Part shown: positions 7,932-15,076 of the stretch, in pieces
Layout of the letters: the number at the start of each line of letters is the position of its first letter
Numbering within the stretch: position 1 is the stretch's first letter
Source: Leptospirillum sp037442005
Lineage (GTDB): Bacteria; Nitrospirota; Leptospirillia; Leptospirillales; Leptospirillaceae
Direction: 5' to 3'
Assembly (NCBI GenBank): GCA_037442005.1
Contig: JBBIRA010000011.1
Coordinates: 1 to 44,196, forward strand
DNA length: 44,196 nt
Translations under genes and position numbers: made by a program
The notes under the pieces: generated by a model
Seen by the model: only the letters and a program-made list of their open reading frames with translations
What the model was told of the DNA's origin: nothing
The model's database searches: none

Positions 7932-8294
7932 TCAGCTGATGGCAACAATCGCCTCTATTTCGACTCTGGCTCCTTTCGGCAACGAAGCGACGCCAATCGT
8001 TGACCGGGCCGGATAAGGCTCACTCACCATCCGGGAGTAAACCTCGTTCATCTCAGCAAAATCGTTCAGGTCCACGAGAAAAACGGTTACCTTGAGAACG
8101 GATTTCCAGTCAACACCATTCGATGCCAACACTCCCGACAGATTCAGAATGACACGGCGCACCTGCTCTGAAATTCCACCGGACACAAGCGCACCGGTTT
8201 CCGGGTCAAGCGGAATCTGGCCGGACAGGAAGAGTAATCCGTTATGGCTTCGTCCTGTCTGGTAGGGGCCAACCGGCAAGGGAAAGTCACTCAC
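7932..8294 (-). CDS. ridA: RidA family reactive imine/enamine deaminase
   Basis: RidA proteins hydrolyse 2-aminoacrylate and related reactive enamines produced by PLP enzymes. The 120-residue product shows the family blocks PVGPYQTGRSHNGLLFLSGQIPLDP, a central VTVFLVDLNDFAEMNEVY and the C-terminal PARSTIGVASLPKGARVEIEAIV, containing the substrate-carboxylate-binding Arg. The GTG at 8294 is chosen because GGAG sits eight bases upstream and the resulting length is standard; a longer reading to 8375 overlaps the upstream gene. It follows the DUF6132-like gene by four bases, so they form a two-gene operon. Confidence 0.92.
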   Translation of the reverse strand: MSDFPLPVGPYQTGRSHNGLLFLSGQIPLDPETGALVSGGISEQVRRVILNLSGVLASNGVDWKSVLKVTVFLVDLNDFAEMNEVYSRMVSEPYPARSTIGVASLPKGARVEIEAIVAIS

Positions 8295-8298
8295 TTCG

Positions 8299-8481
8299 CT
8301 AAACTCCTTCGAAAGTGGCACCCAGAACGGCACCAATGATTGCATACAGGGGGATGGAAACCCTTGGATCCCCATTCATGCGGCAAACCTGACCGGAACA
8401 GAACCCTCTCCTGTTAACGCGCGACAGGGCAAAACCAAAGAGGGCACCAAAGAAAAGTCCCAATAGCAATCGTAAAAACAC
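8299..8481 (-). CDS. Small membrane protein, DUF6132-like
   Basis: The 60-residue protein has two hydrophobic helices: about residues 2-19 (LRLLLGLFFGALFGFAL) and 45-58 (PLYAIIGAVLGATF). Between them is a short loop with two cysteines (FCSGQVC) followed by NGDPRVS. Two Gly-rich helices around a Cys-containing loop are the pattern of DUF6132 proteins, whose function is unknown. It starts with GTG behind AGGAGG, and directly precedes ridA. Confidence 0.65.
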   Translation of the reverse strand: MFLRLLLGLFFGALFGFALSRVNRRGFCSGQVCRMNGDPRVSIPLYAIIGAVLGATFEGV

Positions 8482-8584
8482 GCAATCCCTCCTGACTTCT
8501 CTTTCAAACCGCGGATCCTACCACCGATTCCTGATGGCACGATCCACGCCCGAAAAAAGGAAATGGCCCATCCGTGACAACCGG

Positions 8585-8609
8585 GTCAGAACCAGTCGCT
8601 GGTTCTGAC
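8585..8609. terminator. Perfect stem-loop after the cytochrome b/c gene
   Basis: GTCAGAACCA and TGGTTCTGAC form a perfect 10-bp stem with a five-base loop, 33 bases after the cytochrome gene stop. There is no U-tract, so it may protect the mRNA 3' end rather than terminate alone. Confidence 0.45.
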
Positions 8610-8642
8610 AGCCTGATAGACCACCCCTTTTGAAAAACGCTC

Positions 8643-10040
8643 TCACGATCCATGCCCTGGTGGACTTGGTGCTGTGGGATCAGGCCACCCTGCACGACCA
8701 AGAGAGGAAATATACTGGGCAAGATCCTTGAGCTGATCCGGCTTCAAAAAAGTAAAATCAGGCATTGGAGAGTTCGGAAAATGCGACTTCGAATTCACAA
8801 ACTGAGTAATCAGCCAGTGTTCGGTGTGTCCCACAAGCCCTTCTTCCGACAGGTCCGGGCCAACTTTCCCCCCTTTTCCATCAAGCATGTGACACCCGAT
8901 ACAGCCACTGTGATCAAAAACGATCTTCCCTCTGGCCATTGCATCCCTGTTCAAGTCCACCATGGGCTTATAACCGGCTTCCGCCTTGAGAGACAATACA
9001 ATAATGATCACCAGACTGACCAGGACGGTAGAAACCACCACCGGTCTTTTAAACGGCGATCTTTCAGGCTTTTTGTCAAAAAACGGCCACAGGACAAGAA
9101 GAATACCAACAATCAGAGGGATCCCCAGAACACCGGCAATTTCCGGACGGATCAGCTTGAGAAGCTGGAAGATCCAGTCAAAATACCAGGCGGGAGTCGG
9201 GGAATACGTTGAGTTGGCCGGGTTGGCCATGGCCTCAAGCCCCGGAGGAAAGAGAATCGCCAGCGTTCCAACCAGAATAAAGATAAAGAGCATCCCGAGC
9301 GAATCCATCAAGACTTGTCTCGGGTAGAAAAACTCTTTTTTATGTTCCAGCTCGGAAACACTGCCCTTGTAGGGACCGGCCGGGCCGACCCGCCGGAAGA
9401 TCACCATGTGCAACACAAAAAAGGTAATGAACAAAGAGGGAAGAACCATTGTGTGAATGGCAAAGAAGTGGGACAGGGTCAACGCCCCGAGTCCTGTCCC
9501 TCCCCGGATCGCACTTTTGATGACCGGTCCCACCACAGGAATGATTCCCATCATGTTCGTCCCGACGATGGTTCCCCAGTAAGCTCTCTCATCCCAGGGA
9601 AGCAGATACCCTGTAAAAGCAGCCACCATGGTCAGGGCCAGAAGAACGACACCCACCAGCCACATCACTTCCCGCGGACGTTTGTAGGCACCCCAGATAA
9701 ACACCTGCAGAAGATGCATCCCGACCAGAATGACCATGACAGAAGCACCCCAGTAATGAAAACCGCGAATCAGGCGGCCCACCGGAAGAGCTCCATATTT
9801 AAGGTGATCGATATAGTTGACGCTATCCCAGGCATGATCCGGCGTTCCGCCGTAATCAAAAGCCAGCATCACCCCTGTGACAAACTGAATAATCAGGGAA
9901 AAAAGAACCATACTCCCGAAGACATAGGCCCACCTGGCTCCGCCCGGCATGGGCTCAGCCAAAAGAAACTGCATCAGGGACCGCACCCTGATTCGTTCAT
10001 CGAGGTATTCCACCAGACGATTGGGGCGAGATGATTGCAT
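8643..10040 (-). CDS. Cytochrome b / cytochrome c fusion subunit of a quinol-oxidising bc complex
   Basis: This one polypeptide (465 residues) combines the b6-like four-helix part, the subunit-IV-like part and a C-terminal c-type cytochrome. Haem b ligands are His95/His109 in GFHYWGAS...VGMHLL and His196/His211 in FFAIHTMVL...FVLHMV; the 15-residue step of the second pair is as in b6. The Qo-site PEWY motif is PAWY here (283-286). After about nine membrane segments comes one haem c site, CIGCH at 380-384, with a candidate Met ligand in SPMPDF. The ATG has GGAGGT seven bases upstream. It follows the Rieske gene by about 60 bases; together they make a minimal bc-type complex at the membrane, probably moving electrons between quinol and c-type cytochromes, in forward or reverse direction. 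Confidence 0.93.
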   Translation of the reverse strand: MQSSRPNRLVEYLDERIRVRSLMQFLLAEPMPGGARWAYVFGSMVLFSLIIQFVTGVMLAFDYGGTPDHAWDSVNYIDHLKYGALPVGRLIRGFHYWGASVMVILVGMHLLQVFIWGAYKRPREVMWLVGVVLLALTMVAAFTGYLLPWDERAYWGTIVGTNMMGIIPVVGPVIKSAIRGGTGLGALTLSHFFAIHTMVLPSLFITFFVLHMVIFRRVGPAGPYKGSVSELEHKKEFFYPRQVLMDSLGMLFIFILVGTLAILFPPGLEAMANPANSTYSPTPAWYFDWIFQLLKLIRPEIAGVLGIPLIVGILLVLWPFFDKKPERSPFKRPVVVSTVLVSLVIIIVLSLKAEAGYKPMVDLNRDAMARGKIVFDHSGCIGCHMLDGKGGKVGPDLSEEGLVGHTEHWLITQFVNSKSHFPNSPMPDFTFLKPDQLKDLAQYISSLGRAGWPDPTAPSPPGHGS

Positions 10041-10099
10041 GTGCGAGACCTCCAGCTTTTTATGGCAGATTGACGAAATTCCCGGTCAGACGACTGATA

Positions 10100-11038
10100 T
10101 CAGGAAAGTCTGACTTTTTTTGGTATTCCGACGACAAACTGCTCATAAACAATCGAAATGGTGCCATCTTTCTCGACTCTCACCGGCAGAGAATCCATCG
10201 GTCTGGGAGCAGGGCCACCGATCCTTTTCCCGTTCAGCTGGTAAATAGAATGATGGCAAGGACAGATGAACTCCTTTTTGTCAGGCGTCCATTGGGGGGC
10301 ACAGCCCAAGTGAGGACAGACAGGAGACAAAACAGTCAACCGGGGATCACTGTTACGAAGCTCCAGCGGTGAATCCATCCCCAGAACCTGATCCTCAGGG
10401 GTGGAATCGGGGGTATTGGGGTGTGAGTGGTGAATCAGCCAGACGGTTCTTGAAACAGGCACCTTCATCCATCCACTGACCGAAGTCCCGAAAAACTCAT
10501 GGGCAACCGGAGTGTCCACTGGAAGGCTATCGAGGGCGATGCCCAGATTGACCCAATGATCCGCCACTTTTGTCTGCGTGGCGGTCAGGATATATCCGGC
10601 AATCGGAACCACCAGACTGACACCGATCATCGAAGCGACAATCAGTGTTGACCTTGCCATGAAATCCCGCCGGGTTATGGCAGCCTGATCACCCAGTTCC
10701 CGGACATCATAGGGCTTCAGTGTCACCAGAGCCCCGATTTCAATGTGGGCTCCCGGAGGAAAGAACCAGGAGGGAACCTCTTCATACTCATCCGGATGAA
10801 AAAGGGGCCACCGGGAAAGCCCTGCTTCCGTCACCGTTGTTGTCAGCCGGATGACGGAGGGCGAAACTTCCGAAACCAATTCCATCGGAATACGACGAAG
10901 CCCTGAAAGCTCCCGAACGACAAGTTCAACGATTTTTTTCTGTGTTTCATTAAAAACGAGCTGTTCCAACGTTCCAACCTGTTTTCCCGAATGATCCATA
11001 ACAGGAATTCCCATCCGAAAAATCACTGGTTCTGACAT
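10100..11038 (-). CDS. Rieske iron-sulfur protein with N-terminal PRC-barrel domain
   Basis: The C-terminal domain binds a [2Fe-2S] cluster: CPHLGC at 241-246 and CPCHHS at 259-264 (one Cys and one His from each). It is anchored by a membrane helix at about 130-152 preceded by a twin-arginine-like TRRDFM (122-127), so the Rieske domain should be exported folded. Unusually about 120 residues precede this signal: residues 1-70 resemble a PRC-barrel (FRMGIPVMDHSGKQVGTLEQ, then RRIPMELVSEVSPSVIRL), which would remain in the cytoplasm. The start has AAGGAG upstream. It is the first gene of the pair with the cytochrome b/c fusion. The PRC assignment is by pattern and less certain than the Rieske assignment. 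Confidence 0.9.
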   Translation of the reverse strand: MSEPVIFRMGIPVMDHSGKQVGTLEQLVFNETQKKIVELVVRELSGLRRIPMELVSEVSPSVIRLTTTVTEAGLSRWPLFHPDEYEEVPSWFFPPGAHIEIGALVTLKPYDVRELGDQAAITRRDFMARSTLIVASMIGVSLVVPIAGYILTATQTKVADHWVNLGIALDSLPVDTPVAHEFFGTSVSGWMKVPVSRTVWLIHHSHPNTPDSTPEDQVLGMDSPLELRNSDPRLTVLSPVCPHLGCAPQWTPDKKEFICPCHHSIYQLNGKRIGGPAPRPMDSLPVRVEKDGTISIVYEQFVVGIPKKVRLS

Positions 11039-11076
11039 TGCAACCCCTCTCCTTAATTTAATGGTTTGATCGGTTT

Positions 11077-11097
11077 AAAAAGGCACCCATGGGTACC
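11077..11097 (-). terminator. Intrinsic terminator after fabI
   Basis: On the minus strand GGTACC-CATG-GGTGCC is followed by TTTTTAAA. The six-bp stem and five U residues make a weak intrinsic terminator between fabI and the Rieske/cytochrome pair; read-through is possible. Confidence 0.45.
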
Positions 11098-11138
11098 ATA
11101 TCACCTCACCTGAACGTGGATCAAATGAAAGACCCGGA

Positions 11139-11963
11139 TCAGGGCTGCGTCCCCTGAGTCGGAAGAACCATTCCCAGCGCGTGATATCCCATATCCACAT
11201 GGATCAGCTCACCGGTCACCCCCCGGAAATAGGGAGACAGCAGGGAAACCGCAACGTCCGCCACTTCTGACACCGTCAACTGCTCTTTGATGGCCGACTG
11301 CTCTGAAACTGTTTTGACCATCTCCCCGAAACCCTTGATCGCCCGGCCTGAAGCCGTCTTGACTGGTCCTGCCGACAGAGAGTTGACCCGGATCCGGCGC
11401 TCACCCAGATCATAGGCCAGGTAGCGAACAGCCGACTCCAGCGCTGCCTTGGCCACCCCCATCACATTGTAGTGGGGAACAACCCGCTCGGAACCCAGGT
11501 AGGTCATGGCCACAATCGATGCGCCCTCATTCATCCGGGAAAGAAGCGCTTTTGAGAGGGCGACGAGAGAAAACGCACTGATCTCCTGGGCCAGAAGGTA
11601 TCCTTTCCGGCTCGTATCGACAAAATGGCCATCCAGTTCTTCCCGCAAGGCGAAAGCGATGCTGTGAACCACACCGTCAAGCTTGATCCCTCTGCCTTCA
11701 AGCGTTTCGCATAATGCTCCGAGCTGGCCATCATCGCAGATATCAAGGGGCTCAACCAGAATCGCCCCGCTACCGGGAATATCCGCCAGAATTTTCCGGA
11801 TATTCGCAAGCTGTGTTTCTCCCTGGTAGGTCAGGGTGATCTGTCCCCCCTCACGGAGAATCGCCTCCGCAACAGCCCAGGCGATGGACCAGCGATTGGC
11901 CACTCCGGTCACAAGAATATGTTTGTTGCCGAGCATTTGATTTCCGGAAACCACTTCAGACAT
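11139..11963 (-). CDS. fabI: Enoyl-ACP reductase (NADH)
   Basis: FabI performs the last reduction of fatty-acid elongation, trans-2-enoyl-ACP to acyl-ACP. This is a short-chain dehydrogenase fold: the nucleotide-binding start HILVTGVANRWSIAWAVAE matches the FabI variant of the Gly motif, and YLGSERVVPHYNVMGVAKAALE holds the catalytic Tyr-x6-Lys. RVNSLSAGPVKTASGRAI is the substrate-loop region and the C-terminus VTGELIHVDMGYHALGM is typical. The ATG has GGAGG seven bases upstream; length (274) is slightly above the usual 260 because of a short N-terminal extension. It follows the beta-propeller gene by 11 bases. Confidence 0.95.
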   Translation of the reverse strand: MSEVVSGNQMLGNKHILVTGVANRWSIAWAVAEAILREGGQITLTYQGETQLANIRKILADIPGSGAILVEPLDICDDGQLGALCETLEGRGIKLDGVVHSIAFALREELDGHFVDTSRKGYLLAQEISAFSLVALSKALLSRMNEGASIVAMTYLGSERVVPHYNVMGVAKAALESAVRYLAYDLGERRIRVNSLSAGPVKTASGRAIKGFGEMVKTVSEQSAIKEQLTVSEVADVAVSLLSPYFRGVTGELIHVDMGYHALGMVLPTQGTQP

Positions 11964-11974
11964 AGAAGACCTCC

Positions 11975-13219
11975 TTACGAATGTTTTTTTTCTGGAACAG
12001 GAACGGATGAGTGAGGATTCTGGTTGGATACAGGGGCATTTCCAACATTTTTGACGGCAGGGACGGACTGACTGGAAAGAGGAGGCGCCCCCTTTCCTTT
12101 GGGATTTTCCCCCGCTTTCCCTAAAACGGGTATCGAAACCGGAGCCGGGGAAGATCCCTTGGCGGCGGATACGGGTATTAACGCATGAGGAGCAGGAGCA
12201 TAGACCGGTTCGAGCGCAAATCGTTCCAGGCGAACCCGATTATCAGACGGATTGGAGGTGATCACAAAAACACCCGATCCATCGTGGGTTAACTTCGACC
12301 ACATGGGGCGTCCATCAAGCGATATTCTCTGAGCCGGACGCAATGTCACAAGATCCGTTACCACCATTTCCTGGGCATCCGGATAGAAAATCAGGAGATC
12401 CTTTCCCTTCACCGGCCCCACCATCGTTCCGGGAGAATCGTCACTATAACGATGGTGAAAGGCCCCGCCTGCCGTTCGGCGAACAAGGAGCTCATTTTCG
12501 CACAGTGCCGCAATCCCTCCATCGGGAAGAGGCAGAAGAGTTGTCAGCCGTTCACACAGGTCAAGCCGCTCATCATGAACGACCTGGAGTGTTTTTCCGT
12601 TCACAACCAGAATACGGGAATGCCGGAGCAAAGGGATATACAGGCCGTCATCCCGAAAGGTGATTTCATGAATGCGATCTCCAAAAGCCGTCCAGCGGTC
12701 CACCTGATAAGTATCAGAATCCAGCCTGTACAGGATATGCACCGCAGCGGCCAACAGAAAGGTCCCCAACGGACCCCGGTACTCAATGACAGTCGGGTTG
12801 AGCCCTGTGGGAAGATCCGTCATCTTCCGGGGATTGTCCAGCGGAATGAGATGAAAAATCCGGGAATCGGCTTCAGTGACGAGAATATTGCGTTTTTTCC
12901 AGTCGAAAGTCACATCCAGCGGCCGTGGAACATCTGAAATGGTTTTGATCACCATTCCCGTCCGGCTGTCAACCACCAGAACCCTGTTGTCTTTTAAAAG
13001 TGTCAGAAATAAAAGATGGGACTGACGACTATACCCCATCCGCATGGTCTGGAGCGGAAAGGAGAGCCGATACACCTGCGTTGCCTTGACCTTAATGGAA
13101 GAAAGAACACGCCCAGGAGCCGGTTGAGCGGAAAGCGTCGCCCCCTTGACTGAACCCGGTGAACAGAATAGGCCGAGGAACATGATTCCCAACAATCCGG
13201 AAATAATCAGTAACTTCAT
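11975..13219 (-). CDS. Secreted beta-propeller-like protein with Pro/Ser-rich tail
   Basis: A signal peptide spans about residues 1-27 (MKLLIISGLLGIMFLGLF... ending SVKGA). The body has repeated short beta strands with patterns such as NRVLVVDSRTGMVIKTI, RNILVTEADSRIFHLI and SRILVVNGKTLQVVHDE, typical of YncE/WD-like propellers that monitor or bind at the cell surface. The last 75 residues are low-complexity Pro/Ser/Lys. No catalytic motif or haem site is visible. The ATG at 13219 follows AAGGA; a longer reading would place charged residues ahead of the signal peptide. It is upstream of fabI in the same direction, but a functional link is not obvious. Confidence 0.65.
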   Translation of the reverse strand: MKLLIISGLLGIMFLGLFCSPGSVKGATLSAQPAPGRVLSSIKVKATQVYRLSFPLQTMRMGYSRQSHLLFLTLLKDNRVLVVDSRTGMVIKTISDVPRPLDVTFDWKKRNILVTEADSRIFHLIPLDNPRKMTDLPTGLNPTVIEYRGPLGTFLLAAAVHILYRLDSDTYQVDRWTAFGDRIHEITFRDDGLYIPLLRHSRILVVNGKTLQVVHDERLDLCERLTTLLPLPDGGIAALCENELLVRRTAGGAFHHRYSDDSPGTMVGPVKGKDLLIFYPDAQEMVVTDLVTLRPAQRISLDGRPMWSKLTHDGSGVFVITSNPSDNRVRLERFALEPVYAPAPHALIPVSAAKGSSPAPVSIPVLGKAGENPKGKGAPPLSSQSVPAVKNVGNAPVSNQNPHSSVPVPEKKHS

Positions 13220-13274
13220 CGAGTCCTTGAAAAAGAAGGAACAGTAAAAAAGGGGCAACGGCCCCGGAAAACAT

Positions 13275-13291
13275 AAAACACCCGGTGTTTT
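13275..13291. terminator. Short hairpin with T-run
   Basis: AAAACAC-CCG-GTGTTTT followed by further T residues on the plus strand; on the minus strand the stem is followed by ATGTTTTCC. It lies 42 bases after the stop of the minus-strand 396-residue gene and may terminate it weakly. Confidence 0.35.
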
Positions 13292-13333
13292 TTTTCACCA
13301 CCCGATCTTTGGTTTTGCGTCTACCCCACCCGT

Positions 13334-14521
13334 CTATACCAGACCAAGGGACAGATCTCTCCCCTCTTTCGGAAGAGGATGCCATTTAAGCCTCAATGGC
13401 AGGTTTTCAGCAAAAACCGGTTCAATCAGGTCTTCAAGGAACTCCAGAATATATTCATCAACGACCAGAAAGTCACGTCCATCCTGCCTTCCCTTCACCG
13501 TGGCATGAATCCAGAGATACCCGTTCTCCCAGAAAGGGACCATTTCAAGGGTTTCTTTCCCTGACACACTCAACCGGTGAACATACTCCATTACCCTCTG
13601 CTGAAAATGAAGGGAAACCCCCATCGGCAGAAGGAGTGACCAGGGGAGTATGGAAACAGATGGAGACTCCTCTTCCTCATCCCTCTCGGCCCCCGAAAGC
13701 ATTTCACCGATTTCCGAAAGGATCGACTCAAAAAGACCGGAGTCTTCCCCTTCGAGAAACTCCTGAATGCCACCCTCCAGGGGAGATTTATCGAGGATCA
13801 CTGCCCCCAGCACGACGACCGGATATCCAGGCTCACCGGAATTCATGGCGGCTGAGTCCCCGAAATGCTGGACCACAGGATGATTCTCCCCCAGAAGGGT
13901 CCCTGTTGAAGCGGACAGGAATCCCTCATCGGACTCTTCCCCTCCAAGGGTGAACGGAATGGGACCGCTCGAGTCAGGAACTTCAAGGAAAAATTCCCGT
14001 CGCTCCTCAAAAGAAAAAAGATAGAGTTCCGACAAAGTCGCCATTGTCGGGTGAACGTAGACAAGAGAGGGAGACTTGAGTTGAAACAGGGAAGAAAGAC
14101 TTCCCCGGATTTTCTCCAGAACAACAGAAGGCAGAGAGGCCCCGGATCCAGAATAACCATCGAGGAGAATCCCGAACCCGTACATAAAACGGCTGTTCTC
14201 TTCCTGTGTGCCGATCTGGACAAGCCCCCCTTCAAGCTCAACTCCCTCCGAGTAGCTCTCCAGAAAACGCCTGATCGCCAGTGACCAGTCCGGGGTCATC
14301 GTCGGAATGTGTGCAATCTCACCAAGCCGGTCCATCTCATAAAGGGTGGCCAGGGCCTCTGAAACAATATCATCATCGGCCGGGTTCTCAAGGACGACCT
14401 CCGGGGGCCCCTTGTCAATGATCTGGGTCAGGCTGTTTACAAGCTCTGTCGGGTCATCGGACTCATCATGGCCGTGATCATGATGATCGTGGCCTTCGTG
14501 GTTGTGCAAATCAGACATCAT
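13334..14521 (-). CDS. Hypothetical acidic protein with His-rich N-terminus
   Basis: I do not recognise the family. Residues 4-22 (after two initial Met) are dense in His and Asp (HNHEGHDHHDHGHDESDD), a likely metal-binding or metal-storage segment like those of nickel, zinc or cobalt handling proteins. The rest is acidic with alternating strands and helices, no membrane segment, no signal peptide and no known motif. The ATG pair at 14521/14518 is preferred because GGGAG lies 5-8 bases upstream; an in-frame ATG at 14533 overlaps that site. A good promoter lies 72 bases upstream and a hairpin follows the stop, so it is probably transcribed alone. There is no metal transporter next to it. Confidence 0.6.
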   Translation of the reverse strand: MMSDLHNHEGHDHHDHGHDESDDPTELVNSLTQIIDKGPPEVVLENPADDDIVSEALATLYEMDRLGEIAHIPTMTPDWSLAIRRFLESYSEGVELEGGLVQIGTQEENSRFMYGFGILLDGYSGSGASLPSVVLEKIRGSLSSLFQLKSPSLVYVHPTMATLSELYLFSFEERREFFLEVPDSSGPIPFTLGGEESDEGFLSASTGTLLGENHPVVQHFGDSAAMNSGEPGYPVVVLGAVILDKSPLEGGIQEFLEGEDSGLFESILSEIGEMLSGAERDEEEESPSVSILPWSLLLPMGVSLHFQQRVMEYVHRLSVSGKETLEMVPFWENGYLWIHATVKGRQDGRDFLVVDEYILEFLEDLIEPVFAENLPLRLKWHPLPKEGRDLSLGLV

Positions 14522-14592
14522 TTTTTCTCCCATATCCCCTGCATGGTGACCGAATGGTCAATCGTCCGCGCCAGAATTATTAAAATCGTTCC

Positions 14593-14621
14593 ATCTTAGA
14601 AGGAAACAGCGAAGACGGCAA
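14593..14621 (-). promoter_or_regulatory. Sigma-70-type promoter of the His-rich protein gene
   Basis: On the minus strand TTGCCG and TAAGAT are separated by 17 bases, giving an mRNA leader of about 60-70 bases for the gene starting at 14521. Confidence 0.5.
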
Positions 14622-14670
14622 GTATTCATTAACCTTTTTGATGCCATCCTCCCGAAAGAATAGCCCAAAG

Positions 14671-14698
14671 AAGCCGTTCCGCGGGAAGAACGGAGCTT
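14671..14698 (-). terminator. Hairpin after the Pro-rich secreted protein gene
   Basis: On the minus strand CCGTTC and GAACGG, extended by AAGC/GCTT with a bulge, form a stem-loop 36 bases after the stop, followed by the weak U-tract CTTCTTTG. Probably ends the long M16-to-mutS operon. Confidence 0.4.
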
Positions 14699-14733
14699 CC
14701 CGGCTCAAGAAAGAAATGCTATTTTCCCCGCAT

Positions 14734-15018
14734 TCAGGGAAAAGAAGCGGGAACCTTCATCGGGGCTCCGGGGGACTCCGGAGAAGACGGCCCGGGCATG
14801 GGCGGAATAGGGGGCGATGAGGGCGATGGTGGCAGACCGGCCCCCCCCTGATCGGGCTTTGGCATCGTCACAGGGGCCGGGTTCTTGCCCAGAAATCGTC
14901 GTTTCATTTCGTTTTTCAGTGCCTGAGCCTGTGAATCTCCTCCTCCATCCGCATTCGAAATCGCGGGAATCATCAGGGCCAGAATCGACAGAATCAATAG
15001 AAGAATGAACGACTTCAT
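14734..15018 (-). CDS. Small secreted Pro-rich protein (94 aa)
   Basis: A clean signal peptide (MKSFILLLILSILALMIPAISNA, cut near residue 23) is followed by a short helical part (ALKNEMKRRFLG) and then a tail made mostly of Pro, Gly and Ser. No domain is recognised. The ATG at 15018 has GGAGGGG nine bases upstream; a longer reading would put basic residues before the signal peptide and overlap mutS. It begins 58 bases after mutS. The Pro-rich tail suggests an extended periplasmic or surface linker. Confidence 0.6.
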   Translation of the reverse strand: MKSFILLLILSILALMIPAISNADGGGDSQAQALKNEMKRRFLGKNPAPVTMPKPDQGGAGLPPSPSSPPIPPMPGPSSPESPGAPMKVPASFP

Positions 15019-15076
15019 TGTGCAATCCCCTCCGTTTAAACCATTGTCGACCAGCAGGAGAGCATGGCCCACCCGG

